From Sipunculus nudus (Eukaryota; Annelida; Sipuncula; Golfingiida; Sipunculidae), in assembly GCA_026874595.1 (NCBI GenBank), contig CM049311.1, positions 61,946,453 to 62,010,452 of the forward strand: 64,000 nucleotides of DNA, written 5' to 3'. A program made the translations under genes and the position numbers. Below are positions 36,601-47,569 of the stretch, one piece after another. Positions within the stretch are counted from its first letter, which is position 1, and each line of letters opens with the position of its first letter. Under the pieces are notes generated by a model. The model searched no databases and was not told the origin of the DNA. It worked only from the letters and a program-made list of their open reading frames with translations.

Positions 36601-39600
36601 AATAGAGATGGTCTACAAAATAAGTTATTGTGAACATCCCTGAACTATGACCTTGGCCTTTTGCCCACATATCAACTGGATTCTTTCCAAATGATGGGTA
36701 ACTACCAACCACTTACATCTGGCCGGGTGTAATTACTTGGCAACCAATGAGTGAATAACTTAGACCTGCAACCTTTAACCTCCTGACCAGCTGACCTCAA
36801 AATCAATTAGTTATTTCTTCATGCAAAAGACCCATAAATATGAAGTTTGAATCACATTCAGTGATGCATAGATGTGGCATATGTGAAAGACTGAAGGTCT
36901 GGGTTGAACAGTTTCACTTGAAATATGTTCACAAGCATTTAGAACAATATTGTGACCTTGACCTTTGACCTTTTGAACTCCACATCAACAGGCTTTTTCC
37001 CCTATTGGTAGGTAAGCCATATATGACAGATGGAAAGTATAGATTGAAAAGTTTGCCTGAAAATGACTCCATGCAAGAAGAGGGTGCTGTGAACTTGACC
37101 TTTGACCTCAAAATCAACGGGTCTTTTCCCCTGTTGGCAGAGAAGCTATATCAGTGCTGAAAGGTTTGGAAAGAATGGTCTAGCTTGAAATGTGTCCACA
37201 ACCTTTTCAAATAAGTGGATCCTGTGACCCTGACCTTTGACCTTGTGACCTCAACATCTATAGGATTCTTCTCCCACTTAGTAGGTGAGCTATATGTGAA
37301 AGATCAAAGAATTGGGATGAAAGGTTTGGCTTAAAATGCATCCACAGGCTTTTCAAAGAAGTTGGTTCTGTGACCTTGACCTTTGACCTAAAAAAAATAA
37401 TTATGGTTCTTCCCCTGTTGGTAGGTGAGCTGTATGTGAAAAATAAAAGGTTTGGGATGAAAATTTTGGCTAAAAGAATTATTTCTGGGGGATGCAAACA
37501 CACCCCATAACTTCGAGAATATAGGTCGCAGTGACCTAATTTCAGGTTTGCAAGGAGATCTTTTTTAGAACCTCTAAGACTGCATAGGGTTAATGGCCCT
37601 AACCCCTAAGGTTACGATTTGTGCCCTGCTAACGGCCAGACGGCCGGCCAGCCGGCCGGCCGGCCGGACAGATGAAGGACGACGGACAAAGACCCATCGC
37701 TATAGCCCAGCTTGACTGAAAGTCAGCTGAGCTAAAAATCTGGTATTATTCGAAATGTTTAAATCTTTGAATAAACTTGATCTATTTTTTTCATAATGTA
37801 AACGTTTTACTCTTCAACTTACATTAGGTGATGGGACCTCTTATTCACAATGGTTTCATTTTTTGTGATAAGTCCCATTTCACTAATATCGTGAATTTGA
37901 AACCCCTCAAGGATAAAAAAGGCAACCACAGTTTATATATATATTAAAATTACATTAGTCTTGGAAATGGTTAATCAGTTTGTAGAATTTATCAACCAAT
38001 CAATAATGATATATTACCAGTACACATGACATCATTAACCTTGAGAGGTAACATATTACATTTTCATAAAACTGAGCTTTGAAAACTTTTTATCTATGAT
38101 CTCTTCAATTATTTTTTTTTTCATGTAATTATTATTCAGTCACATATAACCACTTAAAATACATTTGCTTCAAAACATTAATGAATTTGTCAACCGCCCA
38201 CCTGGACAAAGGAGTGTTTTTTACACACTACAGAGTTTAGAGGAACTTACTCATTTCTTCTGACATTTCCATCTTAGCATTAGCCATTTCAAACTCTCGC
38301 ATGGTTTTGGCCGTTTTCTGTGGGTCCATGACCTTATTCATCTGACCCATTGTCTGTTAAAATATACAAATATTAATGAAACAATAGTATTGACACACAA
38401 CTAAAAATCTTCATTACACTTAAACAAAAACAAAATCTCTAATCTGTAATAAACAATATAATACAGTGGAACCCCACAATTACGACCACCTTGGGGACTG
38501 ACCAAAGTGATCGTAATTACGGGGTGGTAGTATTTGTGAAACTCCTGGACCGTATATTTGGGACCAAGAAAAGTGGTCGTATTTGTAGGGGTGGTCGCGA
38601 TTGTGGGGTGGTAGCAAGGCGGTAATCCACTAATAACTAAATGGTTAAACAAATGTAGCACTTAAAGCAATATATCTGTCTTTCTCTGGATAAAAACCAC
38701 ACAGTAACAGCAAACTACAGGAAAAGGTGTCCTAAACTCTAATGCTACCTTAATTTACTGTAACCTTTAACTTTTGTAATTTAATATCATCAATTAATAT
38801 TAATCTCTCCATGGCGGTTCAAATAAATTTAAATGAAAACTAACAAATTTAATTTGTTAAAATGCCATATTATCTTCAATTAAGGGCGAATTAACAAAAT
38901 TAACAAGTGGCCCATAGGCATAAGCTATGATGCACAGCTGAATTCAAGGAGCCTTGATATTGGTAAAAATGACTCCCAGAGTGCTCAAAATCATGCATTT
39001 TGCCAATAGATCTTAGATATAGGTTACAGTGACTTTATTCTACATTAAGCTGCTACCATTTGTGCCCATCTGACTAATAGTGTTAAAATCATGTTCTTTC
39101 ACACAGCTTGCAGAAAATTCATAGGTCACAGGGACATTATTTCAGGTTTCCGAGGAGATTTTTTAATGGACCTCCCTGAAAGTCATGTATGAGGATTCTA
39201 GGCCAAATGGAAACAATTTGTGCCCCATCTGGCTCATAGAGTGCTTAAAAATCATTTTTCTCCCCTAATTCACAAAATATAAGTCACCATGACCTAATTT
39301 CAGGCTTCAAAGGAGATTTGCCTAGAAACTCCCTGGAAATACAGTTAGAAGATTCCAGATCAAATGGTTATAATTTTTGCCCAGTAAACGGACAACCATT
39401 TCATTTGAAGGTCTAAAAAAATAGACAACAAAATGCTTAAAAATTTGAAAAATTCAGGTGGCACCACCTGTCTGCAGGAACTGGTGAAACACTCCATGAT
39501 CAATATGCATGCAAAGAATCATGGCGATCAATGCACTAGTTATACAGATACTGGAGCATTTGTATCAAAATTTTCATTATTCTTGGACGTATTTATGAGC

Positions 39601-42600
39601 CCCATATCTCAGAAGATATAGGAATTTGAGACCTAATCTCAGGTTTTCAAGGAGATTTTTCATGGACCTCCCCGGATGTCAAGATTGAAGATTCAAGGTC
39701 AAACGGTTACGATTTGTGCCCTGTTGCCAGCCGGCAACTGGACAGCTGATGGACAAAGGGTGATTGCTATAGCTCAGATGACTTAGAGTCAGCTGAGCTA
39801 TAAAAAAAAATTATGGTCAATACCACAAGTTAGCAATCTGGTATTTATTACTAAACATTCTGGGTATTTCTGACTGAACACCTTGCAATAAAATTTACCT
39901 TTGCTGTAGTTCCCATTGCTTCTGCCATCTTAGCATTAGAGTGCATTAACTACAATCAAATATAATAAAATGTGAGCTTCAGACACTAAACAGTAGATTA
40001 TAATCCAAGTATATCAATCAATATCAACATGTTCAAATGTATCACTGATTATATGTAAAAAATACTTGATAATACTGTATTAATATGGTTAAGTGCATGC
40101 ACTAATTAATTCAGATAAATAACAATACACATTTCTTAATCCAACTGACTGAAGTTTTTTCCTTTTAAAGGACTCTCTAACAAACACATCTGTATATAGA
40201 CTTATGGCCAAAAATGTGTTCTGGTGCTTAGGGTATGGTTCATGTATATCAAAATTCACGAACACAGTTATACTGGATACATCTATATATTCTTCAGTTT
40301 CAGTGTAACTGCAAAATATGGAAAATAAAACCACATAAAACAATGTCCAGTTTATTCTTGAAGATCTTGAAAGTTCTGCCTATTCCAAAGCTAAACGATT
40401 CACAATTATTCAACTGATTGCTCATCTCCTTCCTCACCTTTGTTTGAGTATTGATGCCTTGCACCTTTGAGCCCATTGCATAGGATTTTGTTTTTTGCTT
40501 CCTGAGGTTTACCAACTGTTTGGCAAGAACTGCAGCTGCCTGAAGTAAACAAAAGTATAGGATCTATAGACACAGAATTTACCAGTTTGAACACACAAAA
40601 ACCTCTGGAATAATTTTGTGATATTATGTGGGCAATATAATGATACCTGTTATACAAAGACATAATTTAATATATATTTGTGTGGGTGTGTATTTATATA
40701 CATCTACACAGGTCCAGTACCACACAGCAAACTTCACAAGCAAGACAGTTTAGGACTGCAGTTATATGCACTGAAACATTATATAAAATGATGAAGAATA
40801 ACAGCACTTTATATAGTATATATACACAAACATACCTGCATACATATACAGGGTTGGCTTAAAATGCCAGACCGGTAAATGCAACTGGCAGTTCCCGGTA
40901 AATGCTGGCACGGACAAATCCCCTCTGGCAAATGTGGCAATTAAATGGCAAATAAAAAATTCGCTCAGCCGAATTTTGGAAAATTTTAGCAAATGCAAAA
41001 TATACTTTTTTAATATATATATTAGCATGTGAAAAGCTAAGAGAAAATGGCCCTGCTAACTGGTGATGATCAAATATGAAATATATATTTGCCGAATTAA
41101 TACTGTGCACTTATATGGCCTATATCGGAGATGCAGGAGTATCTCATGATCAAATGTTTCTAGAAGTACCATTATTTCAGCTATGTGACAGTAATATGTG
41201 CATAAATTAACCAAGGGAATGTATGAACACCTGTCCATTACAGAATAAGGAAGAAAGTGGTAATAAGCTGAAGTATAATAATACACATTAAATTTATTAA
41301 CTGAAATAATAAATTAATATGCTGTAAATTTTTTTTTGTTCATTTCCATTTAAAAATGAGCATAAACTTAATATTTATTGTACTGTGCAATACAACTGGG
41401 GCCTAAAATCATTTAATATATTGCAATAAGGAAAAAAATGTTATGTGCCCAAGAGTTATATGAGAGAATACATTTGACCTATAAAATGTGTTAATTTTAT
41501 TAATAAGTCTGAATGGAGGGAGGGAGGAGAGAGAGAGCGAGAGAGGAAGCATTCAACAGAACTAATAAGAAAAAAAGTTTATACATAATTAGTGTATATT
41601 TAATGATAAATAAAGATGGCAGACAGAGCTGATCACTTTATGTACTATTGAAGCAAGAATAAATGTTTCAATTAGATCCTATTATTTTTTTCTCATCTTA
41701 TAAATCCTTCTACAGTTGCTATAAAACTAATGGCAAGTCCACAGGTGCATTGGCTCAATGGCAAGGGGGGGGGGGAAGAGTGTTAATGGTGAGAGTTACA
41801 ACACCTTTGCATATACACACAGGCTATGAAATTTAAGGCAACAGTGGTTACAGGAGGAAAAATTTATTCATATTTACTAAAAGTAATGAACTAATGCTTG
41901 CATTAGATCCTCATTCTTTTCATTTCATCAATTTTTTTCAAGTATATAAATTTATTACATTTGCAATATAACATATATATATCTGAATATATAAGTTAAT
42001 TTACAAATCTATATTGCATCACCATTTATCCCTACTTCCTTCAGATAACAACACATTATGAATACACGTGTGTATTTAATTTTTACAAAAAAATATACAT
42101 ATTTTATAAATTTGAAAAACAATATCTGAAAATTCATCATGATTTATCCCTATTTCCTTCAGAAAACAACATATCATGAATACACATTTTTTTTAATTTT
42201 TCCTACAAAAACATACATATTTTATTAATTTGCAAAACAACAAATATCTGAAAATTCAGAATTTACAATTTTAAATTGCACCTTTATTTATCCATAATTT
42301 GGCTCATATATCATCAAATTATGCTTCTGATTGGTTAAATTATATTTTAATTTGTAAATATTATTTAAAAGGAAATTAATTTCTTAACAAATGTTACATT
42401 ACCACAACATGGCATTATGGTATACTCCTTGATTAAGAACAGTTTTGAACAATGGAGTGGAAACAGCTTCACAATAAATACATTTCAAATAATAACATTT
42501 CTGTGGGGGGGGGAGGGTGATATGAGAACTGTACACCTGTGACCCCTTCTCCCAAAAACAGGTTTTGCAGAGAGCGCTGCACTGAATGACCTCAAGTGAC

Positions 42601-45600
42601 CAAAATTGGTTGTTTGACAATGCAATGGAATACAATAAGATTTCCCCCTCCCCCTCCCCCCAAAAAAATCAATAACTAGCCTAATTTTGAAGTTTTTATT
42701 ATTTTCAAATTTCAGATTTTAACAGATTAAATCCTTGTATACATTAAGTGAAAATAAAATAGACAGTACTTACAGAGGGAAAAATGTGCCTTGGCCAAAA
42801 TTTAAGGTACTTATTTTTACAAATTTGCAAATTTAGATCTAATTTTGGGTATATGATTAAATCTTCATTAAATATAGTTATTTCCCTGGAAAAAGTCCCA
42901 AGCTACAATATTTCTCATGTTGAATGAGTAAATATCTTTCCTGACTTTTTTAAAAGTGATTAATGTTCGGGCCCATAATTTAAGAAATCACGCAATACTG
43001 ACCTAATTTTTATGTATGTAAATAGGAAAAATATACAAGAATATTTATATTAGATATGAGAAAAAACAGAACAGTGGTTTTGATATTAGGCAGTCTAAAA
43101 GTGTAACAATGGGTTTTAAATGGAAAATTGGTCTCTTTCCTTTATATCTCGAAGGAACATCTAACTGTATGCCAAACTTAGGATTTGTAAGTCCAATGGT
43201 TTCAACCCTTAAAACATGCCCTGCTAATGGAGGGATGCCCAGACGGGTGACGGATGAAGGAATGTAGTCTGACTTATAGTCAGTTGTGCTAAAAATGCCT
43301 TATTATTCATTTTTTGTTACTGTTAGAAAGATCCACCAACTACAAATATCCAAAATATGTTAAGAACTGCTCAATACAGATAAATAAAGACCATGAATCA
43401 GGAATTTAACAGCAACAGAAGACTTAGATAACTAAAACAGTACTTGGCAAAATTATAGTTATACTGTATCATGGTGTAATAAGTGACCCATGGGTCATGA
43501 CACTCAGCTGACTGACATGTTGACAAGATGTCCTTGCACATGTGACTAATTAAGAATATTGTAGGTGGCATCATAGTTCATGCATATTAGCTCAAGTTCA
43601 TCAAGACCCATAATCGCACCAAATTTGATGACAACCCATTTAGCTGTTCATGAGGAATCTGGCAATTTGTGTCTATTTTACATTATTTCTGGGGTGCTCA
43701 AACATGGCCTGTAACTCAGAGAATATAAGTCAAAGTGACCTAATTTCTTGGTTTCTGAGGAGAACTTTTGAGGATGTCAAGATAGAAGATGCTAGGTCCA
43801 GTGGTTATGATTTGTGCCCTGTTAACAGATGATCACATCTTTAAAGGTCTCAAAAATAGAGAAAAAATTGTGTTAAAATTAGAAAAAAAAACAGGTAGCA
43901 CCACTTGTCTGCAGAAACTGATGAAACACTCCATGATCAATATGCATACACAGAATCATGGTGATCAATGCATTAGTTATTCAGATATTTGAGCTTTTGT
44001 ATTAAATTTTTAATTATTCTGGGGAGGTACTTCTGAGCCCTATAACTCGGAGGAAATATGTAACAGAGACTTAATTTTAAGTTTCAAAGGATTTTTTTTA
44101 TTGACCTCCCTGGTTGTCAAGTTTGAAGATTCTAGGTCCAGTGGTTATGATTTGTGCCCTGTTATCGGACAGACAGACAGACAGAGGGACAGACAGACAA
44201 AGGGTTATCGCTATAGCTCAGTTGACTTTCAGTCAGCTGAGCAAAAAAAAAATGTTTTGAATTAAGTTTAGCAGAAATCACAAATATAGGAACAATATAT
44301 TTCTCAGGGGCTCATGTATGTTTAACTGAATATATATCTGTACCTTAGGTTTTATCTATATCTATTGGTATTGGGATGTTTCTCACTGCTTAGTAATAAT
44401 CTTCCAGGATTGGTGGTGTGCATGAATTGTTATTTTGACTTAGTTATCACAGACTGTTAGTGCTGCTTCCAACTGTTCATCTGTTTTACTGAAGATAATT
44501 TCTTCTGTTAGCTGGTTCCAGTCTATAGTCTATACTAGTTCATGGGATAAAGAATGTATATATGTTTCAGTATTAGATCTAAGTACTTTATTGAGATTAT
44601 TGCCTTTTAGTATAGTCCTTGTTGGTACCTGTATTTTACAGGGTTGAGGCCAGGTACATGCAAAAGAACCTTGGTACAGGTACAGGTACTTGAAAAATGG
44701 TCAGGTACAGGTACAGCATTATTGTAGAGTACCTAGGTACAGGTAAAGGTACTTAAGAAAGTACCTAGGTACAGGTACAGGTACATTTTAAAGATATTTG
44801 AACTAATAATAATTGCATGAATTTCTTGTAGATATGCAATAATAAGTTGTAAAAGAATGGCTGAATATATCATTAAAAAGTTTTAAATTATACCTTTTTA
44901 TGTCATCATGAAAAAAAAAACAAGCCAGCTGCAAATGTAAAGGATCGCCTTTAGTAAATGTGATAAGTTAATGAAAGCTGATAAAGTTTACAAAGTTAGT
45001 AATACAGAAATATAAAACTTTCATTCATATACTAAAATATGATGTCACTTTTTCAAATCAAGTTTAGAGTTTTAGAGTAATGTTTTAAAGTCAAAAAGTC
45101 TTAAGCACCACACACTCTTTAAAATAAAGAAGCTTGACAGCTTGACTGAAAGGGAAAATCTTATAATCAGTTTTTATAGTTTAACTTCATGACATGAACA
45201 ATAATACATAAATAATTAGAAGTAGCAATAAACATGTTCATTGCAGTAAGTCACACTGAGGAATTTATCAGCTCATACGAGAAGAGACTGAGCAAGAAAC
45301 TGAATTAACAGTGGGTAATATTTATTACCATTGATACAATTACTTTTGAAAATCTGTAAATTTCTATTTATGTTAACTCAGATATATGTAATCTATTATC
45401 TCCCCCGACCCCCTCCCCTTCCCCATGCTGCTTGTCCTTGGCCTACTGGGTTTATAAGTTTGGATCATGCAATGTAGCTGTCCCTTGCTAGGGATGGGTA
45501 AGGGAAGCACTCAGATCTATACTCTGACATGAGTCTCCATGGTCTCATGACATTTCAGAGGAAATCATCCTTACATTGATACACTATGATTCAGGGACCA

Positions 45601-47569
45601 CCTCTCTAAACACCTCAAGCATAACTATTAGCTTAGAAACACATCCCTTTTGATACTTATGTAATCCCACATTAAAACCTAATACTTGTCAAAACGGCCC
45701 TAAAAGAAACAACCCAAATAACACACAATCCCTCTCATGGTCATAAATCAAAAATTAATTTTTTTCTTTATCTGGTATTTATTTAAAAAATATAAGAATT
45801 ACAACCTAATAGGGAAGAAGCCAGTCATGAAAGTGTAAGTATAATCAAGACAATGACATTTTAATATGACCTGCTGTCATAAAATTCAGTTTGCTAATAT
45901 TTACTAGCAAATGGCAGTATTTGCCAGCAAAAAGTGGCATTTTGAGTGGGCATGAACTTCATGAGTATTTTGCCAACCTTGCAATATAATGTTTATATAT
46001 ATACACTTACCTGTTTATTTCCCATCTTTGCTGCTTTCTTTATCTCCATTTCCTACAAGAAAGAAAACAAAATTACAGGAGGTTGTTTTTGATATAAACA
46101 CAATGCCTCTCATGGATGACACAGGGAGCATGATAAAAGATTAAATTCTTCCTAATCACTGTTCATGAATTGTTTGTATTAGCAGTTGCAGCACACCAGA
46201 GACTGGTTAATGTTGATATAATAATATGATATTTAGCTAAAGTAATACAATATAAAAGTTGTAATGGTAATGATAATAGAAGGGAAAGGTTAAGAGTTAT
46301 ATGTATTACTTTCTATTACTTCCCATTTCCTGCTGTGCCATTAAACATGTGATCAGATGATACTTAGCTGACTTGTTCTTGTCCAGTGACTTTCTAGGAT
46401 ATGCCTATTCTTATAGCATCCAGTGTGCCTGGAGCTGCTCTCCCGGCCTGTGTGCTTGGATCAATTCTTATCTATGTAGTGACCAGTGGTTCTGAATACC
46501 CAGGCCACTTTACTGGGCAGAACATGTAACAGCCATGAGATAGCAAAGTAGATTAAATTTTTTTGCAAGCCCCATAGCTCAGACAATATAGGTTGCATTA
46601 ACTTAATTTCAGGTTTCCCAGGAGATTTTTATTGTTTTCTATGGATGATGACTTAGAGGCTTCTATGGTCAGCAGTTTCGATTTGTGCCTTGCTAACTTA
46701 CAGCTGAACACCAAGCCGGAGGGTAGAAGCGCCATACCTATACCTCAGCTAGCTTAGGCCGAGTTAAAGTGGGATATACAAACTAATCTTGAAAACGTTT
46801 TGTCTAGATTTTTTCCAGAAGATACATTCAGTTATAATTCCCACATTTTGTGGTGGATCATGTATTACTTTTTTTATGGTTTTGCAGGTTTCTGAATAAA
46901 ATCATATACATTGAGCCACTGACCAGCTGTTTTTCTTGACGCTCTAGTGCACCTCTGTCCCTTGTCAGATCTCGCTGGACCTTGCGTAACTGTCGATCCT
47001 GTTGCCTCATTTGTTCTTAAAATCATGAAATTAAATTGATTACTGAAACTATATAAAAAAATATATATGACCTATTTACTAATTGTGTCCTAATAAACTT
47101 TATAAGTATGATATAATTTGTGGATCAAAGACCTTTCTGTTAATCATGTTAGTTACCATTCTAATTAGAGGGAGACAAGAGAGGAATAACGCTTTTTTGG
47201 ACCATGCCAAAATCCTCCAATTATACTTCCACTGTACCACTACCAGGACGTTATTCAGAGTTATAAAGGAGTATGGGCCTACACATCGGTGAAAAGGTGT
47301 GAGCTGTTAATCTATATAAATATACATGTTTCTTGTTGACATATCACAATATATTCAACGGCCTTTTCGTGGTCACGAGTTGACATTCCTTCCACAAGTT
47401 ACATCCAGTCGGGGGCCCGTCTCAGTCATGGTATAGGACAATCAACGGCCAGGTGTTATTATACTTAAAGTTAAACAGTCTTTATATATATTGTAAACAT
47501 TTTCACGATCACGAGAAATTCAAAATTCGACAAACCTTTTGCTGTTGGTTTCTTCCCAAAGAGTGACAT
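32081..47569 (-). CDS. CHMP2B: Charged multivesicular body protein 2b, eight exons
   Basis: ESCRT-III subunit of the Snf7/Vps2 family. It polymerises on endosomal and other membranes to drive multivesicular-body budding, abscission and repair, and recruits the AAA ATPase VPS4. Coding order on the minus strand: 47569-47536, 47015-46924, 46052-46011, 40539-40438, 39949-39899, 38353-38251, 32828-32722, 32188-32081. The sum is 639 bases, 212 residues plus stop; every junction keeps frame and every intron is GT-AG. The family length is about 213. Visible hallmarks are a basic N-terminal helix ([20 protein letters not shown]), helix 2 ([17 protein letters not shown]), an acidic stretch ([13 protein letters not shown]) and a C-terminal MIT-interacting motif ([10 protein letters not shown]). 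[19 protein letters not shown] and [18 protein letters not shown] identify CHMP2B rather than CHMP2A. Introns 3 and 6 are 5.4 kb each and full of repeats. Confidence 0.97.
32430..32600 (+). repeat. Dispersed repeat, second copy of 5775-5950
   Basis: Lies in the last CHMP2B intron. Shares AATGTAATCA.TCCCCC and CTATTCAGA.AATAT with the left-end copy. Confidence 0.45.
32722..32828 (-). CDS. CHMP2B: CHMP2B exon 7 (residues 142-177)
   Basis: Encodes the acidic, autoinhibitory region [20 protein letters not shown] and then [15 protein letters not shown]. Acceptor TGTTTCAG, donor AAG followed by GTGAGG. The preceding intron (32829-38250) contains composite repeat B. Confidence 0.96.
33541..33653. 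repeat. (TA)n microsatellite array
   Basis: Several TA runs broken by ATG or GTA interruptions, in CHMP2B intron 6. Open frames here read only Tyr and Ile and are artefacts. Confidence 0.95.
33877..37738 (+). mobile_element. Composite repeat element B in CHMP2B intron 6
   Basis: A copy of 27401-29716, starting ACAAG plus TGACCCATGGGTCA (33882-33895) and ending at the same terminator (TGACTGAAAGTCAGCTGAGC) near 37712-37738. Differences from A: a deletion of about 127 bp between two AAGGTTTGGGATGA motifs near 33980, loss of a 12-base direct repeat, an insertion of about 1649 bp (34574-36222), and an expanded GGCC tract (about 37630-37662). Sequence identity outside these is high by eye, indicating a fairly recent duplication. 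Confidence 0.75.
34574..36222 (-). mobile_element. Nested 1.65-kb element of 180-bp tandem repeats
   Basis: Boundaries are set by comparison with the uninterrupted copy at about 28217, where AATAAAAAAAAAAGCCAT is continuous. The left end reads CTAGATGTGTCGGAACAACA, then CGAATGCCCCCGCC. The right end is a hairpin, ATGCCCCGGC with loop CACTTTGTA and GCGGGGGCAT. Between them are about nine units, most 180 bp long, each with a GTCAAAAGTAGGTCAACCGG core (near 34655, 34838, 35016, 35115, 35297, 35476, 35657, 35837 and 36017); one unit is shortened to about 100 bp. Read on the minus strand it would end in a short hairpin and CTAG followed by T, as Helitron-like elements do. No coding capacity. Confidence 0.75.
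38251..38353 (-). CDS. CHMP2B: CHMP2B exon 6 (residues 108-141 and split codon)
   Basis: Encodes [16 protein letters not shown] and ending MEMSEEM. Acceptor TTAACAG, donor ATGA followed by GTAAGT. The Ile codon is split 1/2 with exon 7. Confidence 0.96.
38461..38620 (-). repeat. Dispersed repeat, inverted copy of 10635-10720
   Basis: In CHMP2B intron 5. It is itself internally repeated, with three TACGACCAC-type units, and starts on the plus strand ACAGTGGAACCCCACAATTA. Confidence 0.75.
38902..39801 (+). repeat. Repeat-family element in CHMP2B intron 5
   Basis: Starts ACAAGTGGCCCATAGGC, a degraded form of the family start, and ends TGACTTAGAGTCAGCTGAGC then TATAAAAA. The middle (GGTGGCACCACCTGTCTGCA, then ACACTCCATGATCAATATGC) matches 43896-43990, so it is a full relative of the element at 43481. 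Confidence 0.7.
39899..39949 (-). CDS. CHMP2B: CHMP2B exon 5 (residues 91-107)
   Basis: A 51-base exon encoding [17 protein letters not shown]. Acceptor TTGTAG, donor AAAG followed by GTAAAT. Confidence 0.95.
40438..40539 (-). CDS. CHMP2B: CHMP2B exon 4 (residues 57-90)
   Basis: Encodes [20 protein letters not shown] and then [14 protein letters not shown]. Acceptor ACTTCAG, donor AAAG followed by GTGAGG, phase 0. The intron on its 5' side (40540-46010) is packed with repeats. Confidence 0.96.
41600..43293 (+). repeat. Old segmental duplication, partner of 24180-27322
   Basis: In CHMP2B intron 3. It follows the left copy block by block but lacks the 800-bp TIR element, going directly through about 42600-42690. 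It ends at a diverged family terminator (TGACTTATAGTCAGTTGTGC, about 43270-43289). Confidence 0.7.
43481..44242 (+). repeat. Repeat-family element in CHMP2B intron 3
   Basis: Starts AAGTGACCCATGGGTCATGA and ends TTGACTTTCAGTCAGCTGAG followed by CAAAAAAAAAA. Before the terminator is an ACAGACAGACAGACAG run. Contains the GGTAGCACCACTTGTCTGCA block shared with 38902-39801. Confidence 0.75.
44440..44640 (-). pseudogene. Non-LTR retrotransposon RT, C-terminal fragment
   Basis: The minus strand reads HSLSHELV, an in-frame TAG, then [20 protein letters not shown] and a TAA at 44440-44442. An S-x-x-P-R-T-x-x-DWN-x-LP-like sequence followed by a short helix is the usual end of LINE proteins. Only about 60 codons remain, with an internal stop. 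Confidence 0.6.
44640..44795 (+). repeat. GGTACA-based degenerate tandem repeat
   Basis: Multiple AGGTACAGGTAC and CTAGGTACAGGTA motifs with spacers, about ten copies of GGTACA. In CHMP2B intron 3. Confidence 0.85.
44796..46010. other. CHMP2B intron 3, left part, no further feature recognised
   Basis: A+T-rich intron sequence. A TTTGCTGGCAAATACTGCC-type stretch at about 45890-45975 (minus strand) resembles, inverted, the GGTTGGCTTAAAATGCC region at 40852-40990, so the two may be ends of one older insertion. Not proven. Confidence 0.35.
46011..46052 (-). CDS. CHMP2B: CHMP2B exon 3 (residues 43-56)
   Basis: A 42-base microexon encoding [14 protein letters not shown]. Acceptor TTGTAG, donor ACAG followed by GTAAGT. 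It bridges helices 1 and 2. Confidence 0.95.
46545..46770 (+). repeat. Diverged repeat-family remnant in CHMP2B intron 2
   Basis: Contains TTTCAGGTTTCCCAGGAGAT and CGATTTGTGCC.TGCTAAC, both diagnostic of the 26-44 kb family, and ends in a weak CAGCTAGC relic of the terminator. Confidence 0.55.
46924..47015 (-). CDS. CHMP2B: CHMP2B exon 2 (residues 12-42)
   Basis: Acceptor TTAAG. Encodes [17 protein letters not shown] and the following [13 protein letters not shown], the start of the ESCRT-III helical core. Donor CTG followed by GTCAGT, phase 0. Confidence 0.95.
47536..47569 (-). CDS. CHMP2B: CHMP2B exon 1 (residues 1-11 and split codon)
   Basis: Start codon at 47569, encoding [11 protein letters not shown]. 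The donor is AAAAG followed by GTTTGT. The next codon is split after its first base. Confidence 0.95.

Noticed and set aside
47083-47292. 69-codon plus-strand open frame in CHMP2B intron 1
   Set aside because: No domain and no splice support, in an A+T-rich intron.
32081-47569. CHMP2A as the identity of the minus-strand gene
   Set aside because: The middle and end ([30 protein letters not shown], short Ser-containing tail with LLKQLENL) match the CHMP2B pattern, not CHMP2A.
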